From positions 1,736,001 through 1,800,000 of the forward strand of contig NZ_CP107811.1 in NCBI RefSeq assembly GCF_036346105.1: a stretch of 64,000 nucleotides of DNA. The letters run 5' to 3'. The DNA is from Streptomyces sp. NBC_00539. Its GTDB lineage: Bacteria > Actinomycetota > Actinomycetes > Streptomycetales > Streptomycetaceae. Position 1 is the stretch's first letter. Each line of letters begins with the position of its first letter. The translations under genes and the position numbers were made by a program. The notes beneath the pieces were generated by a model that saw only the letters and a program-made list of their open reading frames with translations, did not search any database and was not told where the DNA came from. Below are positions 43,692 to 51,731 of the stretch, in pieces.

Positions 43692-45221
43692 ATGGCAGAC
43701 GACTACCTCGTACGCATCGGCAAGCTCATCCGTGACGCCCGGCAGCACCGGGGCTGGACACAGAGTCAGCTTGCCGAAGCACTCGGCACCAGCCAGAGCG
43801 CCGTCAACCGGATCGAACGCGGCAACCAGAACATCAGCCTTGAGATGATCGCTCGCATCGGTGAAGCCCTCGACAGCGAAATCGTCTCTCTGGGCTACGC
43901 CGGACCCATGCACCTGCGGGTCGTCGGCGGCCGCCGTCTCTCCGGTGCCATCGACGTCAAGACGAGCAAGAACGCGTGCGTCGCACTCCTCTGCGCCTCG
44001 TTGCTCAACAAGGGCCGCACCGTGCTGCGGCGGGTCGCCCGCATCGAGGAGGTCTACCGCCTCCTCGAAGTCCTGAACTCCATCGGTGTGCGCACCCGCT
44101 GGATCAACGAAGGCGTGGACCTGGAGATCGTTCCTCCGGCCCGCCTCGACATGGACGCCATGGACGCGGACGCGGCCCGCCGGACGCGCAGCATCATCAT
44201 GTTCCTGGGTCCGCTGCTGCACCGGATGGACCAGTTCCGGCTGCCGTACGCCGGCGGCTGCGACCTCGGGACCCGCACCATCGAGCCCCACATGATCGCC
44301 CTGCGCCGCTTCGGCCTGGAGATCACCGCGACCGAGGGCATCTACCACGCCCAGGTCGCCGCCGGAGTCTCCCCGGACCGCCCGATCGTCCTGACCGAGC
44401 GCGGGGACACGGTCACCGAGAACGCGCTGCTGGCCGCCGCCCGGCACGACGGTGTCTCCGTCATCCGCAACGCCTCCTCCAACTACATGGTCCAGGACCT
44501 CTGTTTCTTCCTGGAGACCCTGGGCGTCAAGGTCGAGGGCATCGGCACCACCACCCTCACCGTCCACGGCGTCCCCACCATCGACGTCGACGTGGACTAC
44601 TCCCCCTCCGAGGACCCGGTCGAGGCGATGAGCCTGCTGGCCGCGGCAGTGGTCACCGAGTCCGAACTGACCATCCGCCGGGTGCCGATCGAGTTCATGG
44701 AGATCGAGCTGGCGGTCCTGGAGGAGATGGGCCTCGACCACGACCGCTCCGCGGAGTACACCGCCGACAACGGCCGCACCCGCCTGGTCGACCTGACGGT
44801 CCGCCCGTCGAAGCTCGAAGCCCCCATCGACAAGATCCACCCGATGCCGTTCCCCGGGCTGAACATCGACAACGTCCCGTTCTTCGCGGCCATCGCCGCC
44901 GCCGCCCAGGGCCAGACGCTGATCCACGACTGGGTGTACGACAACCGGGCCATCTACCTGACCGACCTCAACCGGCTCGGCGGCCGCCTCCAGCTCCTGG
45001 ACCCCCACCGCGTCCTGGTCGAGGGACCCACCCGCTGGCGCGCGGCGGAAATGATGTGTCCCCCCGCCCTGCGCCCGGCGGTGGTCGTCCTCCTGGCCAT
45101 GATGGCCGCCGAGGGCACCTCGGTCCTGCGCAACGTCTACGTCATCAACCGCGGCTACGAGGAACTGGCCGAACGCCTCAACTCGGTCGGCGCCCAGATC
45201 GAGATCTTCCGCGACATCTAG
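43692..45221 (+). CDS. HTH (XRE)-fused UDP-GlcNAc 1-carboxyvinyltransferase (MurA-like)
   Basis: A 509-residue fusion. Residues 1-66 form an XRE-type helix-turn-helix (RDARQHRGWTQSQLAEALGT, SQSAVNRIERG). From about 75 onward is an EPSP-synthase-type MurA domain that would add enolpyruvate to UDP-N-acetylglucosamine, the first committed step of peptidoglycan synthesis. Catalytic positions are kept: Lys93-Asn94 (SKNACVALL), Cys190 in AGGCDLG, Arg195 in GTRTIEPH, and the C-terminal INRGYEEL. Standard MurA is about 420-450 residues and lacks an HTH. This is probably a second MurA paralogue that could sense UDP-sugar or enzyme state and regulate DNA. S. coelicolor has a similar gene at this site (recalled). 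Confidence 0.88.
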   Translation: MADDYLVRIGKLIRDARQHRGWTQSQLAEALGTSQSAVNRIERGNQNISLEMIARIGEALDSEIVSLGYAGPMHLRVVGGRRLSGAIDVKTSKNACVALLCASLLNKGRTVLRRVARIEEVYRLLEVLNSIGVRTRWINEGVDLEIVPPARLDMDAMDADAARRTRSIIMFLGPLLHRMDQFRLPYAGGCDLGTRTIEPHMIALRRFGLEITATEGIYHAQVAAGVSPDRPIVLTERGDTVTENALLAAARHDGVSVIRNASSNYMVQDLCFFLETLGVKVEGIGTTTLTVHGVPTIDVDVDYSPSEDPVEAMSLLAAAVVTESELTIRRVPIEFMEIELAVLEEMGLDHDRSAEYTADNGRTRLVDLTVRPSKLEAPIDKIHPMPFPGLNIDNVPFFAAIAAAAQGQTLIHDWVYDNRAIYLTDLNRLGGRLQLLDPHRVLVEGPTRWRAAEMMCPPALRPAVVVLLAMMAAEGTSVLRNVYVINRGYEELAERLNSVGAQIEIFRDI

Positions 45222-45226
45222 GTCCT

Positions 45227-45243
45227 GTCCGGGCCGCCCGGAC
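45227..45243 (+). terminator. Hairpin after the HTH-MurA gene
   Basis: GTCCGGG-CCG-CCCGGAC is a perfect 7-bp stem 5 bp after the stop. The rest of the 123-bp gap shows no feature. Confidence 0.5.
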
Positions 45244-45344
45244 GGGGCCCGGGGAGGCGGCGCCGGGGCGTATCCCGGCCGGCCGCAGGGGCGATCGGAG
45301 TAACCCCGGATGCACTGCCCGGGCGGGGCCGGGAACCTGGGTGC

Positions 45345-47371
45345 ATGACCAGGCGCAGGGTGGTGGTGCAGGCACCCGACGAACGCGGTCTGCGCCAGGT
45401 CACCGTCGACGGCGCACCGGCGGGCAGCGCCTGGTCGCGGCGTGATCTGCGCAGGCAGCTGCGCCGCGCGGGGCTTCCGGGCGACACGGACCTGGAGGAC
45501 CGGGCGGCCGTGTCCTGGCGCGGGGCGGACAGCAACTCCTGGCCCGACCACGCGGTCCGCCGGCGCGCCACGACCGCGCTGCTGGCCGCCGGGCTGCTCG
45601 TCTCCGCGCTCCTGCTCGCCGACATCGGCATCGTGGACGCGCTCGGGGGACTGACCTTCTCAGGACGTCTGACCGGAGTGCTGCTCGTGCTCGCGGGAGC
45701 CGTGCAGGCAGTCGCGGCGGCCTCGGCGTGTGACTTCTGGGGGAAGCGGACCCTGCGGTACTCGGGCGCGGTGGTGGTGGCGGGCGTGTTCATCGCGGTG
45801 GCGACCCAGGGCCTGCTGCTGGCCGTGTGGTTCCAGGAGAGGGAGTGGACGCCGTACCTACCGGTGTTCCTCGCCCTCTCGGCCTGGTCGCTGTGGGCGG
45901 CGTGGACGGTCTGGCGGGCACGGGCCTGGAAGGGGATCCCCTATCCGAAGAGCTTCACGGCGGGCGTGGCCGCCACCGTCCTGCTGGCCTCCGCCAATTT
46001 CGCCTACTCGGCGGTCTACCAGCCCCACGCGGCACTCGTCCACGTCAAGGTCGAGGCGACCTTCGGGACGCCGAAACCGGATCCGGAACTCCCCCTGACC
46101 TATCTTCCGGTGACGCTCCACGTGAAGAACGAGGGGGCCGTTCCCGGTTACATCGCCAACAGCATCTACTGGGTGTGGGGGCGGGAGTCCCGCTTCGACG
46201 CGAAGAAGACCGGGCTCGACCGGAGCGAATGGCGGGCGGACACCGAGGGCGGGGCCGACACGGAAGTCCACGTCGAGCCCACGGCGGCCCGGACCATCGA
46301 CACCGGTTCCGTCATCCCGGAAGGCGCCTGGATGGCCGCGGGAACGGACTTCACCACCGAGCGGGTGGTCCAGATCCCCACGGACGCGCAGTACGACCTC
46401 GTCTCGACATACATGAGCGTCATCTTCGTGAGGGGGGACCGCGGAAAGATCGACCCGAAGTTCGTCAACCCGATCTTCTCGTGGCGTCAGAAGTCGGAGA
46501 GGTTCTTCGACTGCTCGGCCACCTCCTGCAACGAATACGTCCTGCACCATGGGAGGATCCGCCACAACAACAACATCATCAACGTGACGCGAAGGCCCCG
46601 TTACATCAGTTCGGCCCGCTGGTTCAACAAGACGACGAGCGGCATCACCTTCCTGATCTCCCCGTTCAACTCCAAGGGCCGCCTCTCGGCGGACGCCGAG
46701 GGCCCGGACCGCTACGGGGTCGACCAGTACGTCTCGGGCCTCAGGTCGATCCCCTACGCCTCGCTGCTGGACGTCAGGAGTTCCTCAATGCCGTCCCGCG
46801 ACGGGGGGCCTCCCGTCTCGCGACGGACGGGTGTCCTCGGCGGCGGAGCCGACGGGCTCATCGACTGCTGGGGCCTGGTCACCCTCGACGAGTTCGAGCA
46901 GAAGCTGCGCTGCGGCTGGGTGGCCACCGACCTCCCGGAGGGCGCCGAGGCGTCGGCCCACGGCCTGGCCTCGCGGCGCTTCGGCGAGCCGCCTGCGGAC
47001 GGACCGGCGACGCCGCACGCACCGGCGATCCACCTGTCCCACTCGTACCCGCGGCAGCGTGTCGAGGAACCCGGCGAGGTGGCGCTGCGCAGCGACTACC
47101 CCGCGCCCGTCGACATCAACAGCGTCACCTACTCGTCGGTCGCACAGCTTATTGGGCTCTGTCGGTCGCCGATCCCACGGCGCGATCCGCCATTGCAGTG
47201 GCGGATACCGCATACGCCGCCCGCAAGCTGGCGGCCGACGCCACGCTCCTCTACGACGATGCCGATTCCGCCTTCTGGGGCGACAGCGCCGGCCGCGGCC
47301 GCAACTGGACCGGCCGTCTCCTGGAACTCGTTCGCTCCGAACTGCACGCGCAGCGTGCCGCAATCGTGTGA
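45345..47371 (+). CDS. Polytopic membrane protein with extracellular domain; probable 3' frameshift
   Basis: An unrecognised protein. About 75 N-terminal cytoplasmic residues (DLRRQLRRAGLPGDTDLED) precede five hydrophobic segments between roughly residues 75 and 228. A long beta-rich, presumably external region follows (VHVKVEATFGTP, LHVKNEGAVPGYIANSIYWVWG). Coding character runs in one frame to about 47143, then switches: the original frame becomes Pro/Arg-rich while the frame beginning at 47144 reads AYWALSVADPTARSA through LVRSELHAQRAAIV and stops at 47371. A single-base deletion near 47144 would rejoin them. A further frame wobble near 46776 is possible. The unshifted frame stays open to 47846, but that extension is not credible. 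No clear ribosome-binding site precedes the ATG. Confidence 0.5.
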
Positions 47372-47438
47372 CGGAGGGCGCCTCACTCCTCGCCGGGCCG
47401 GCGTTCCGGCATGGGGAGGGGTCGGGCAGCATGGGGCC

Positions 47439-47846
47439 ATGAGCCCAGATCCACCGGTGCCCCGTGAGGTGAAGGTCATCGATACGGCCTCACTGCTCAG
47501 GCTGGAGGAGCGGGCGGGTGAGCTCAGCCTCAACCAGCGGTTGGACCCGGGGTGGGTGAGGGCGAATGCGGCGCCCGACGGTGCCCACTACCTGTGGCCG
47601 GCCCTCTGGAACAGCACTCTCCTTCGCCCAGCCGTTCCGCAGCAACTACGGTGCGAGCTGTTGATCACGCTGCGCGCGGGAACCCATGTGATGAGCCTGC
47701 TGGACCTTCTCCCCGACGACTTCACCCCGCTGCCGCGGGTGACTTCCCGAGACGAAGGCATCCGGGTCAGCGGACTCCTAGACAGTGCTCCTACGGTCAG
47801 GGAATGGCTTCTGGGGGAAGGCGAAGGCTCCGCAGGCCGCCTGTGA
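47439..47846 (+). CDS. Small hypothetical protein
   Basis: A 135-residue protein with no recognised family (VKVIDTASLLRLEERAGEL, HYLWPALWNSTLLRP, LITLRAGTHVMSLLDLLP). It shares the reading frame of the upstream membrane-protein gene without an intervening stop, but the intervening 300 bases are non-coding in that frame, so it is treated as its own gene with an ATG at 47439; a GTG at 47471 is an alternative. No signal or membrane span is seen. The 241-bp gap after it (47847-48087) shows nothing I can name. Confidence 0.5.
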   Translation: MSPDPPVPREVKVIDTASLLRLEERAGELSLNQRLDPGWVRANAAPDGAHYLWPALWNSTLLRPAVPQQLRCELLITLRAGTHVMSLLDLLPDDFTPLPRVTSRDEGIRVSGLLDSAPTVREWLLGEGEGSAGRL

Positions 47847-48087
47847 CGGGCGGCACTGGGATTGCGTCGAGTTGTTCGGCGAGCCGCAACGGCGCCGGAG
47901 TCTTGACCAGTAGTGGTCGGCTGGTCGGCTCGGCTCACGGCCTCGGGCAGCGCACCCGGTCCGGTGTTCCGGACCACCCCTCGTTCGGATGCTTCTTCGC
48001 CGATCGCCCTCTCACGGACCGCCCCGTGCCGCAGCCTGGCTGGCCGGACGCGGCGTCCGGCATGAGCGCGACACCGAGGAGCATCTC

Positions 48088-48729
48088 GTGAACGCCTACT
48101 GGGACACCTACGCCACCGGCTGGGGCGTCAACGACTGGCCCGACGAGACGAAGTTCAGGGGCTGGACGCAATACGCGGAGCACGGTCCCGGACCGGACTT
48201 CGCGGGCGCCCCGAAGACCGTGCTCGAACTGGGCTGCGGGGACGCGACGGAGCTCGCCTACTTCGCCCGGCAGGGCGCCGAAGCCACCGGTATCGACCTC
48301 GCCGGGGCGCACGTCGAGCGGGCGCGTGAACGGTGCGAGGGCCTGGACGCCCGGCTGTTCCAGCAGTCCGCCGCCGAGTTCCTGACGCACACCACCGAGG
48401 GGTTCGACGCGGTGATCTCCCGCTTCGGCGCCGTGTGGTTCGACGACCCCCGCCAACTGTTCCCCCTCATCCGGCGGCGGATGAACCCGGGCGGTGTCCT
48501 GCTGTTCACCCACGGGCCGGCGGTCGAGGGCTGCTACGGCCCGCAGGGCATCTATCCGGGAGCGCTGCGGGGGCGGCCGATCGCGGTCAAGCGGTGGTCC
48601 TACACGCCCCGGACGTACGAGGACATGCTCCGGCAAGCCGACTTCGCAGCAGTGGAGGCGCAGGTGTACCCGGCCCCCGACCCCGAGGACCTGGGGACGC
48701 TGATGGTCCGCGCGTGGGTGGCGCAGTGA
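48088..48729 (+). CDS. Class I SAM-dependent methyltransferase
   Basis: A 213-residue methyltransferase of the methyltransf_11/25 type. The SAM-binding motif I is VLELGCGDATELAY, followed by the acidic Asp of TGIDLAGAHVERA and post motifs RFGAVWFDDP and LIRRRMNPGGVLLFTHGP. The GTG at 48088 has GAGGAG at 48076-48081 with 6-bp spacing. It is the first gene of a four-gene cassette in which every junction overlaps by four bases. The substrate is unknown. Confidence 0.87.
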   Translation: MNAYWDTYATGWGVNDWPDETKFRGWTQYAEHGPGPDFAGAPKTVLELGCGDATELAYFARQGAEATGIDLAGAHVERARERCEGLDARLFQQSAAEFLTHTTEGFDAVISRFGAVWFDDPRQLFPLIRRRMNPGGVLLFTHGPAVEGCYGPQGIYPGALRGRPIAVKRWSYTPRTYEDMLRQADFAAVEAQVYPAPDPEDLGTLMVRAWVAQ

Positions 48730-49253
48730 ACCGTCCCGACCTCGCCGCGGAGCTCCGTCGCCGCACCCGGAGCGACCAGCAGGCCCGCGACCATCTGACC
48801 CGGACCGGTGAGCCGGGCGGCCTGTTGCGGATCGACGCCGACAACACGGCCTGGCTCAAGGCCGTGGTCGCCGAGCACGGCTGGCCCGGGCGGGAGCTCG
48901 TCGGCGACCAAGGGGCCGACGACGCGTGGCTCCTCGTTCAGCACGCCGACCGCGATCCCGGATTCCAGCACGAGGCCCTGGAACTGCTCACGGGCGCCGT
49001 CGAAGCCGCAGACGCCCCGCCCCGGCACCTCGCCTACCTCACCGACCGGGTCCTCATCGCCCGGGGCCGGCCCCAGCTCTACGGGACCCAGTACACCGGT
49101 GACGACACGAGCAGCCTGCGGCCGCAGCCCGTCCATGAGCCGGAACGTCTGGACGAGCGGCGGGCAGCGATGGGGCTGGAGCCGGCCGCCGCGTACGACG
49201 AACGCATCCGGCGCGCCTACGGTCCCGCGACCGACAAGGAGACCACCGCATGA
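48726..49253 (+). CDS. DUF6624-like hypothetical protein
   Basis: A 175-residue soluble protein resembling the DUF6624 family by its conserved layout: NTAWLKAVVAEHGWPG, DDAWLLVQHADRDPGFQ, HLAYLTDRVLIARGRPQLYGTQ. The family has no established biochemical function; members are common in regions with small nucleotide- or stress-related genes. The GTG start overlaps the methyltransferase stop by four bases, and its stop overlaps the MazG-like start, so the three are translationally coupled. Confidence 0.72.
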   Translation: MNRPDLAAELRRRTRSDQQARDHLTRTGEPGGLLRIDADNTAWLKAVVAEHGWPGRELVGDQGADDAWLLVQHADRDPGFQHEALELLTGAVEAADAPPRHLAYLTDRVLIARGRPQLYGTQYTGDDTSSLRPQPVHEPERLDERRAAMGLEPAAAYDERIRRAYGPATDKETTA

Positions 49254-49582
49254 CCGAGCCGTGGACCACCATCACCGCCCTCGCCCACCGCTTCGACGCG
49301 GTCGACGCCGCACTGGGCATGCAGCCCGAGGAGAGTCACACGCTCCAGATCCTCAAGATCGGCGAGGAGTTCGGCGAGGCGGCCCAGGCCGTGATCGGCG
49401 TCAAGGGGACCAATCCCCGGAAGGGGAACTCGCACACGTGGGACGACGTGCACGACGAGGTGGCCGACGTCGTCATCACCGCGATGGTGGCCCTCGCCCG
49501 GATGCGGCCCGACGCCGCCGGGTACTTCACCCGTCAACTGCGGCTCAAGGCCGCCAAGTTCCTGCCGGAGGACTGCGCATGA
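49250..49582 (+). CDS. MazG-like nucleotide pyrophosphohydrolase
   Basis: A 110-residue all-alpha NTP pyrophosphatase of the MazG-like/dUTPase-2 superfamily. The metal-binding pattern is EEFGEAAQA (ExxE) and, further on, DEVADVV (DExxD-type), split by a loop with KGTNPRKGNSHTWDD. Such enzymes hydrolyse non-canonical or alarmone-type nucleotides to monophosphate and pyrophosphate. The ATG overlaps the previous stop (ATGA) and the stop overlaps the NUDIX start the same way. Confidence 0.85.
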   Translation: MTEPWTTITALAHRFDAVDAALGMQPEESHTLQILKIGEEFGEAAQAVIGVKGTNPRKGNSHTWDDVHDEVADVVITAMVALARMRPDAAGYFTRQLRLKAAKFLPEDCA

Positions 49583-50076
49583 CCGTGACGCCGCCCGGAT
49601 GGCTGCCGCCCGAGGAGTACGTGGAGACCATCGCCCGCGCGACCTCGTACGCCTGCCTCTACTTCACCGACACCCGCGGCCGGCCCGTCCAGCTCCGGGC
49701 CACGTACGGCGCCGAGGTGTGGCAGTGGCCCGGCGGCAACATGGACCGCTGGGAAAGCCCCTGGGAGTGCGCGGTGCGCGAGTGTCTCGAAGAGACCGGC
49801 ATCATCTTCGAGGGCGAGCAGAAGCTGCTCGCCTCACACTTCATCGGGCACCGCGGCAGGGAATGGCCGGCGAACCGCATCGGCTTCTGCTTCGACGGCG
49901 GCACGCTCTGCGACGAGCAGATCGAGAGCATCGTCCTCGACCCGAGAGAGCACACCGAGGTCCAGGTCCACACCATGGCCGGATGGGCGCGCATGATGAC
50001 CGCGCGGGACTTCGCCCTCCTGGAAGCCGTCGACACCGCCCGCCGTACGGGCACCGTCACCTACCTGGAGGGCTGA
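49579..50076 (+). CDS. NUDIX hydrolase
   Basis: A 165-residue NUDIX hydrolase with an intact box from about residue 51: G-x5-E-x7-RE-x2-EE-x-G (GNMDRWESPW then ECAVRECLEETGI). It would cleave a nucleoside diphosphate linked to another moiety. WQWPGGNM before the box is typical. The ATG overlaps the MazG-like stop by four bases. Pairing with a MazG-like enzyme points to nucleotide-pool sanitation, but co-occurrence with a methyltransferase and DUF6624 is unusual. The 106-bp gap to the P450 gene has no feature. Confidence 0.87.
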   Translation: MTVTPPGWLPPEEYVETIARATSYACLYFTDTRGRPVQLRATYGAEVWQWPGGNMDRWESPWECAVRECLEETGIIFEGEQKLLASHFIGHRGREWPANRIGFCFDGGTLCDEQIESIVLDPREHTEVQVHTMAGWARMMTARDFALLEAVDTARRTGTVTYLEG

Positions 50077-50182
50077 CGCAGCACGTGACCCGGGCGGGGG
50101 CGGGAATCAGCCGGTAGGAGGAGGCGGGCCGGCGGGGAGAGGGGCAGAATCGGGGGTTCGGGACGACGTCTGGGGGGCGGCC

Positions 50183-51595
50183 ATGGCAGTGGACAGTACG
50201 ACGGGGACACGCGCGGGTACGGAGGTCCCGGTGCTGGCCGGGGCGCCGTTGCTCGGGTCGTTGTTCGACCTGACCTCGGATTCGCTCGGTACCTACTTGC
50301 GCGCCCAGCAGCGCCACGGTGACGTCGTGCGCGTCAGCGCCGGGCCGCCCGGGCTGCGTACCGAGCTGTACTGCGTCTTCTCCGCGGAGGGCGCGCAGCA
50401 GGTCCTGGCATCGGAATCAGCCAACTTCCGCAAGGACAACCCCTTCTACCAGGAGATCCGGGAGTCCCTCGGCAACGGCCTGCTGACAAGTCAGGACGAG
50501 GAGTACCTGCGCCAGCGCCGTCTGGTCCAGCCGCTGTTCACCCGCCGCCGGGTGGACGGTTACGCGAGCGCCGTCGTCTCCGAGACCCGGGCGACGCTCG
50601 ACGCCTGGGGCAAGGCCGCGGACGGGATCGTCGACGTCTCCGACGAGATGATGCACCTCGCCCTGCGCGCGGTGGCCCGCATCCTGTTCGGCACCGATGT
50701 GGACGCGACCGTAGACGTCATCGACCGGTCGTTCCCCGTCATCACGGAGTACGTGCTGCGGCGCGGCTACTCCCCCGCCAACATCCCGCGCGGCTGGCCC
50801 ACCCCGGGCAACCGGCGGGCGGCGGCCGCGATGGAGGAGCTGTACGCGGTCTGCGACCGGATCATCGCCGAGCGCCGCGACGGCGGGGACGGCCGAGGTG
50901 GTGACGGAGGCGCGGTCGGTGAGGATCTGCTGACGCTGCTCGCCGCCGCGCAGAGCGCGGACGACGCCGCGTTCGACGCCACCGAGCTGCGCGACCAGGT
51001 GCTGATCTTCCTGCTCGCCGGTCACGAGACGACCGCCACCTCCCTCGCCTTCACCCTGCACCTGCTGGCGCGCCACCCCGAGCACCAGCGTCGGGCCCAC
51101 GAGGAGATCTCCCGGGTGCTGGGCGACCGGGAGCCCGAGGCCGCCGACCTCGACCGGCTGCCGTACCTCACGCAGGTGCTCAAGGAGGCGATGCGGCTCT
51201 ATCCCGCGGCCCCGGTGATCGGCCGCCGCGCCGTCGCCGCGAGCCAGGTCGGCGGCCTCACCGTCCCGGCCGGCGCCAACGTGATCCTCGCGCCCTGGGT
51301 CACGCACCGCCACCCCGCCTACTGGCCCGACGCCGACCGTTTCGACCCGGAGCGGTTCACCCCCGAGGCGGAGGCCGCCCGGCCCCGTTACGCCTGGTTC
51401 CCCTTCGGCGGCGGCCCGCGCGCCTGCATCGGCCAGCACTTCTCCATGCTGGAGTCGGTGATCGCGCTCGCCGTGATGCTGCGGGAGTACGAGTTCGAGG
51501 CCGTGGACCAGGAGATCCCGGTCGGCGTCGGCATCACCCTGCGCGCCGACGGCCCGGCCCGCTGCCGGCTGCGCCGACGGACGCAAGCGGGTTAG
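50183..51595 (+). CDS. Cytochrome P450
   Basis: A 470-residue P450 monooxygenase. I-helix AGHETT, K-helix KEAMRLYP (ExxR) and the haem loop FPFGGGPRACIG with Cys415 are all intact. The length, the KEAMRLYPAAPVIGR stretch and the GxGxxACIG type place it nearer the CYP4/CYP102-like branch than the short macrolide-type P450s. The variable loop DGGDGRGGDGG near residue 235 is Gly-rich. No ferredoxin or reductase gene is adjacent. It converges on an MFS exporter; a joint role in modifying and exporting a compound is only a suggestion. Confidence 0.92.
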   Translation: MAVDSTTGTRAGTEVPVLAGAPLLGSLFDLTSDSLGTYLRAQQRHGDVVRVSAGPPGLRTELYCVFSAEGAQQVLASESANFRKDNPFYQEIRESLGNGLLTSQDEEYLRQRRLVQPLFTRRRVDGYASAVVSETRATLDAWGKAADGIVDVSDEMMHLALRAVARILFGTDVDATVDVIDRSFPVITEYVLRRGYSPANIPRGWPTPGNRRAAAAMEELYAVCDRIIAERRDGGDGRGGDGGAVGEDLLTLLAAAQSADDAAFDATELRDQVLIFLLAGHETTATSLAFTLHLLARHPEHQRRAHEEISRVLGDREPEAADLDRLPYLTQVLKEAMRLYPAAPVIGRRAVAASQVGGLTVPAGANVILAPWVTHRHPAYWPDADRFDPERFTPEAEAARPRYAWFPFGGGPRACIGQHFSMLESVIALAVMLREYEFEAVDQEIPVGVGITLRADGPARCRLRRRTQAG

Positions 51596-51640
51596 GCCGG
51601 GCGCTCTCCGGGGCCCGAGGAGACCCCCCGGACGGGGCCA

Positions 51641-51709
51641 GCGGTACACCGCGTCCGCGGGCGCGCGCTGCCCGGCGGTACACCGCGTCCGCCGGCGCGC
51701 GCCGGCCCG
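51641..51709. repeat. 34-bp imperfect tandem duplication
   Basis: Two head-to-tail copies begin GCGGTACACCGCGTCCGC at 51641 and 51675, in the gap between the convergent P450 and MFS genes. The core GCGGTACACCGC is itself a near-palindrome. It may be a recent duplication or a degenerate terminator. Confidence 0.65.
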
Positions 51710-51731
51710 GCCGCGGATGACGGGGCGGCCC

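Noticed and set aside
45345-47846. Single 833-residue protein joining the membrane protein to the downstream small gene
   Set aside because: The 47144-47438 part is Pro/Arg-rich in this frame while another frame shows natural composition, so the continuity is accidental.
51641-51709. Attachment-site or insertion-sequence ends
   Set aside because: Only one short tandem duplication, with no integrase, transposase, or terminal inverted repeats nearby.
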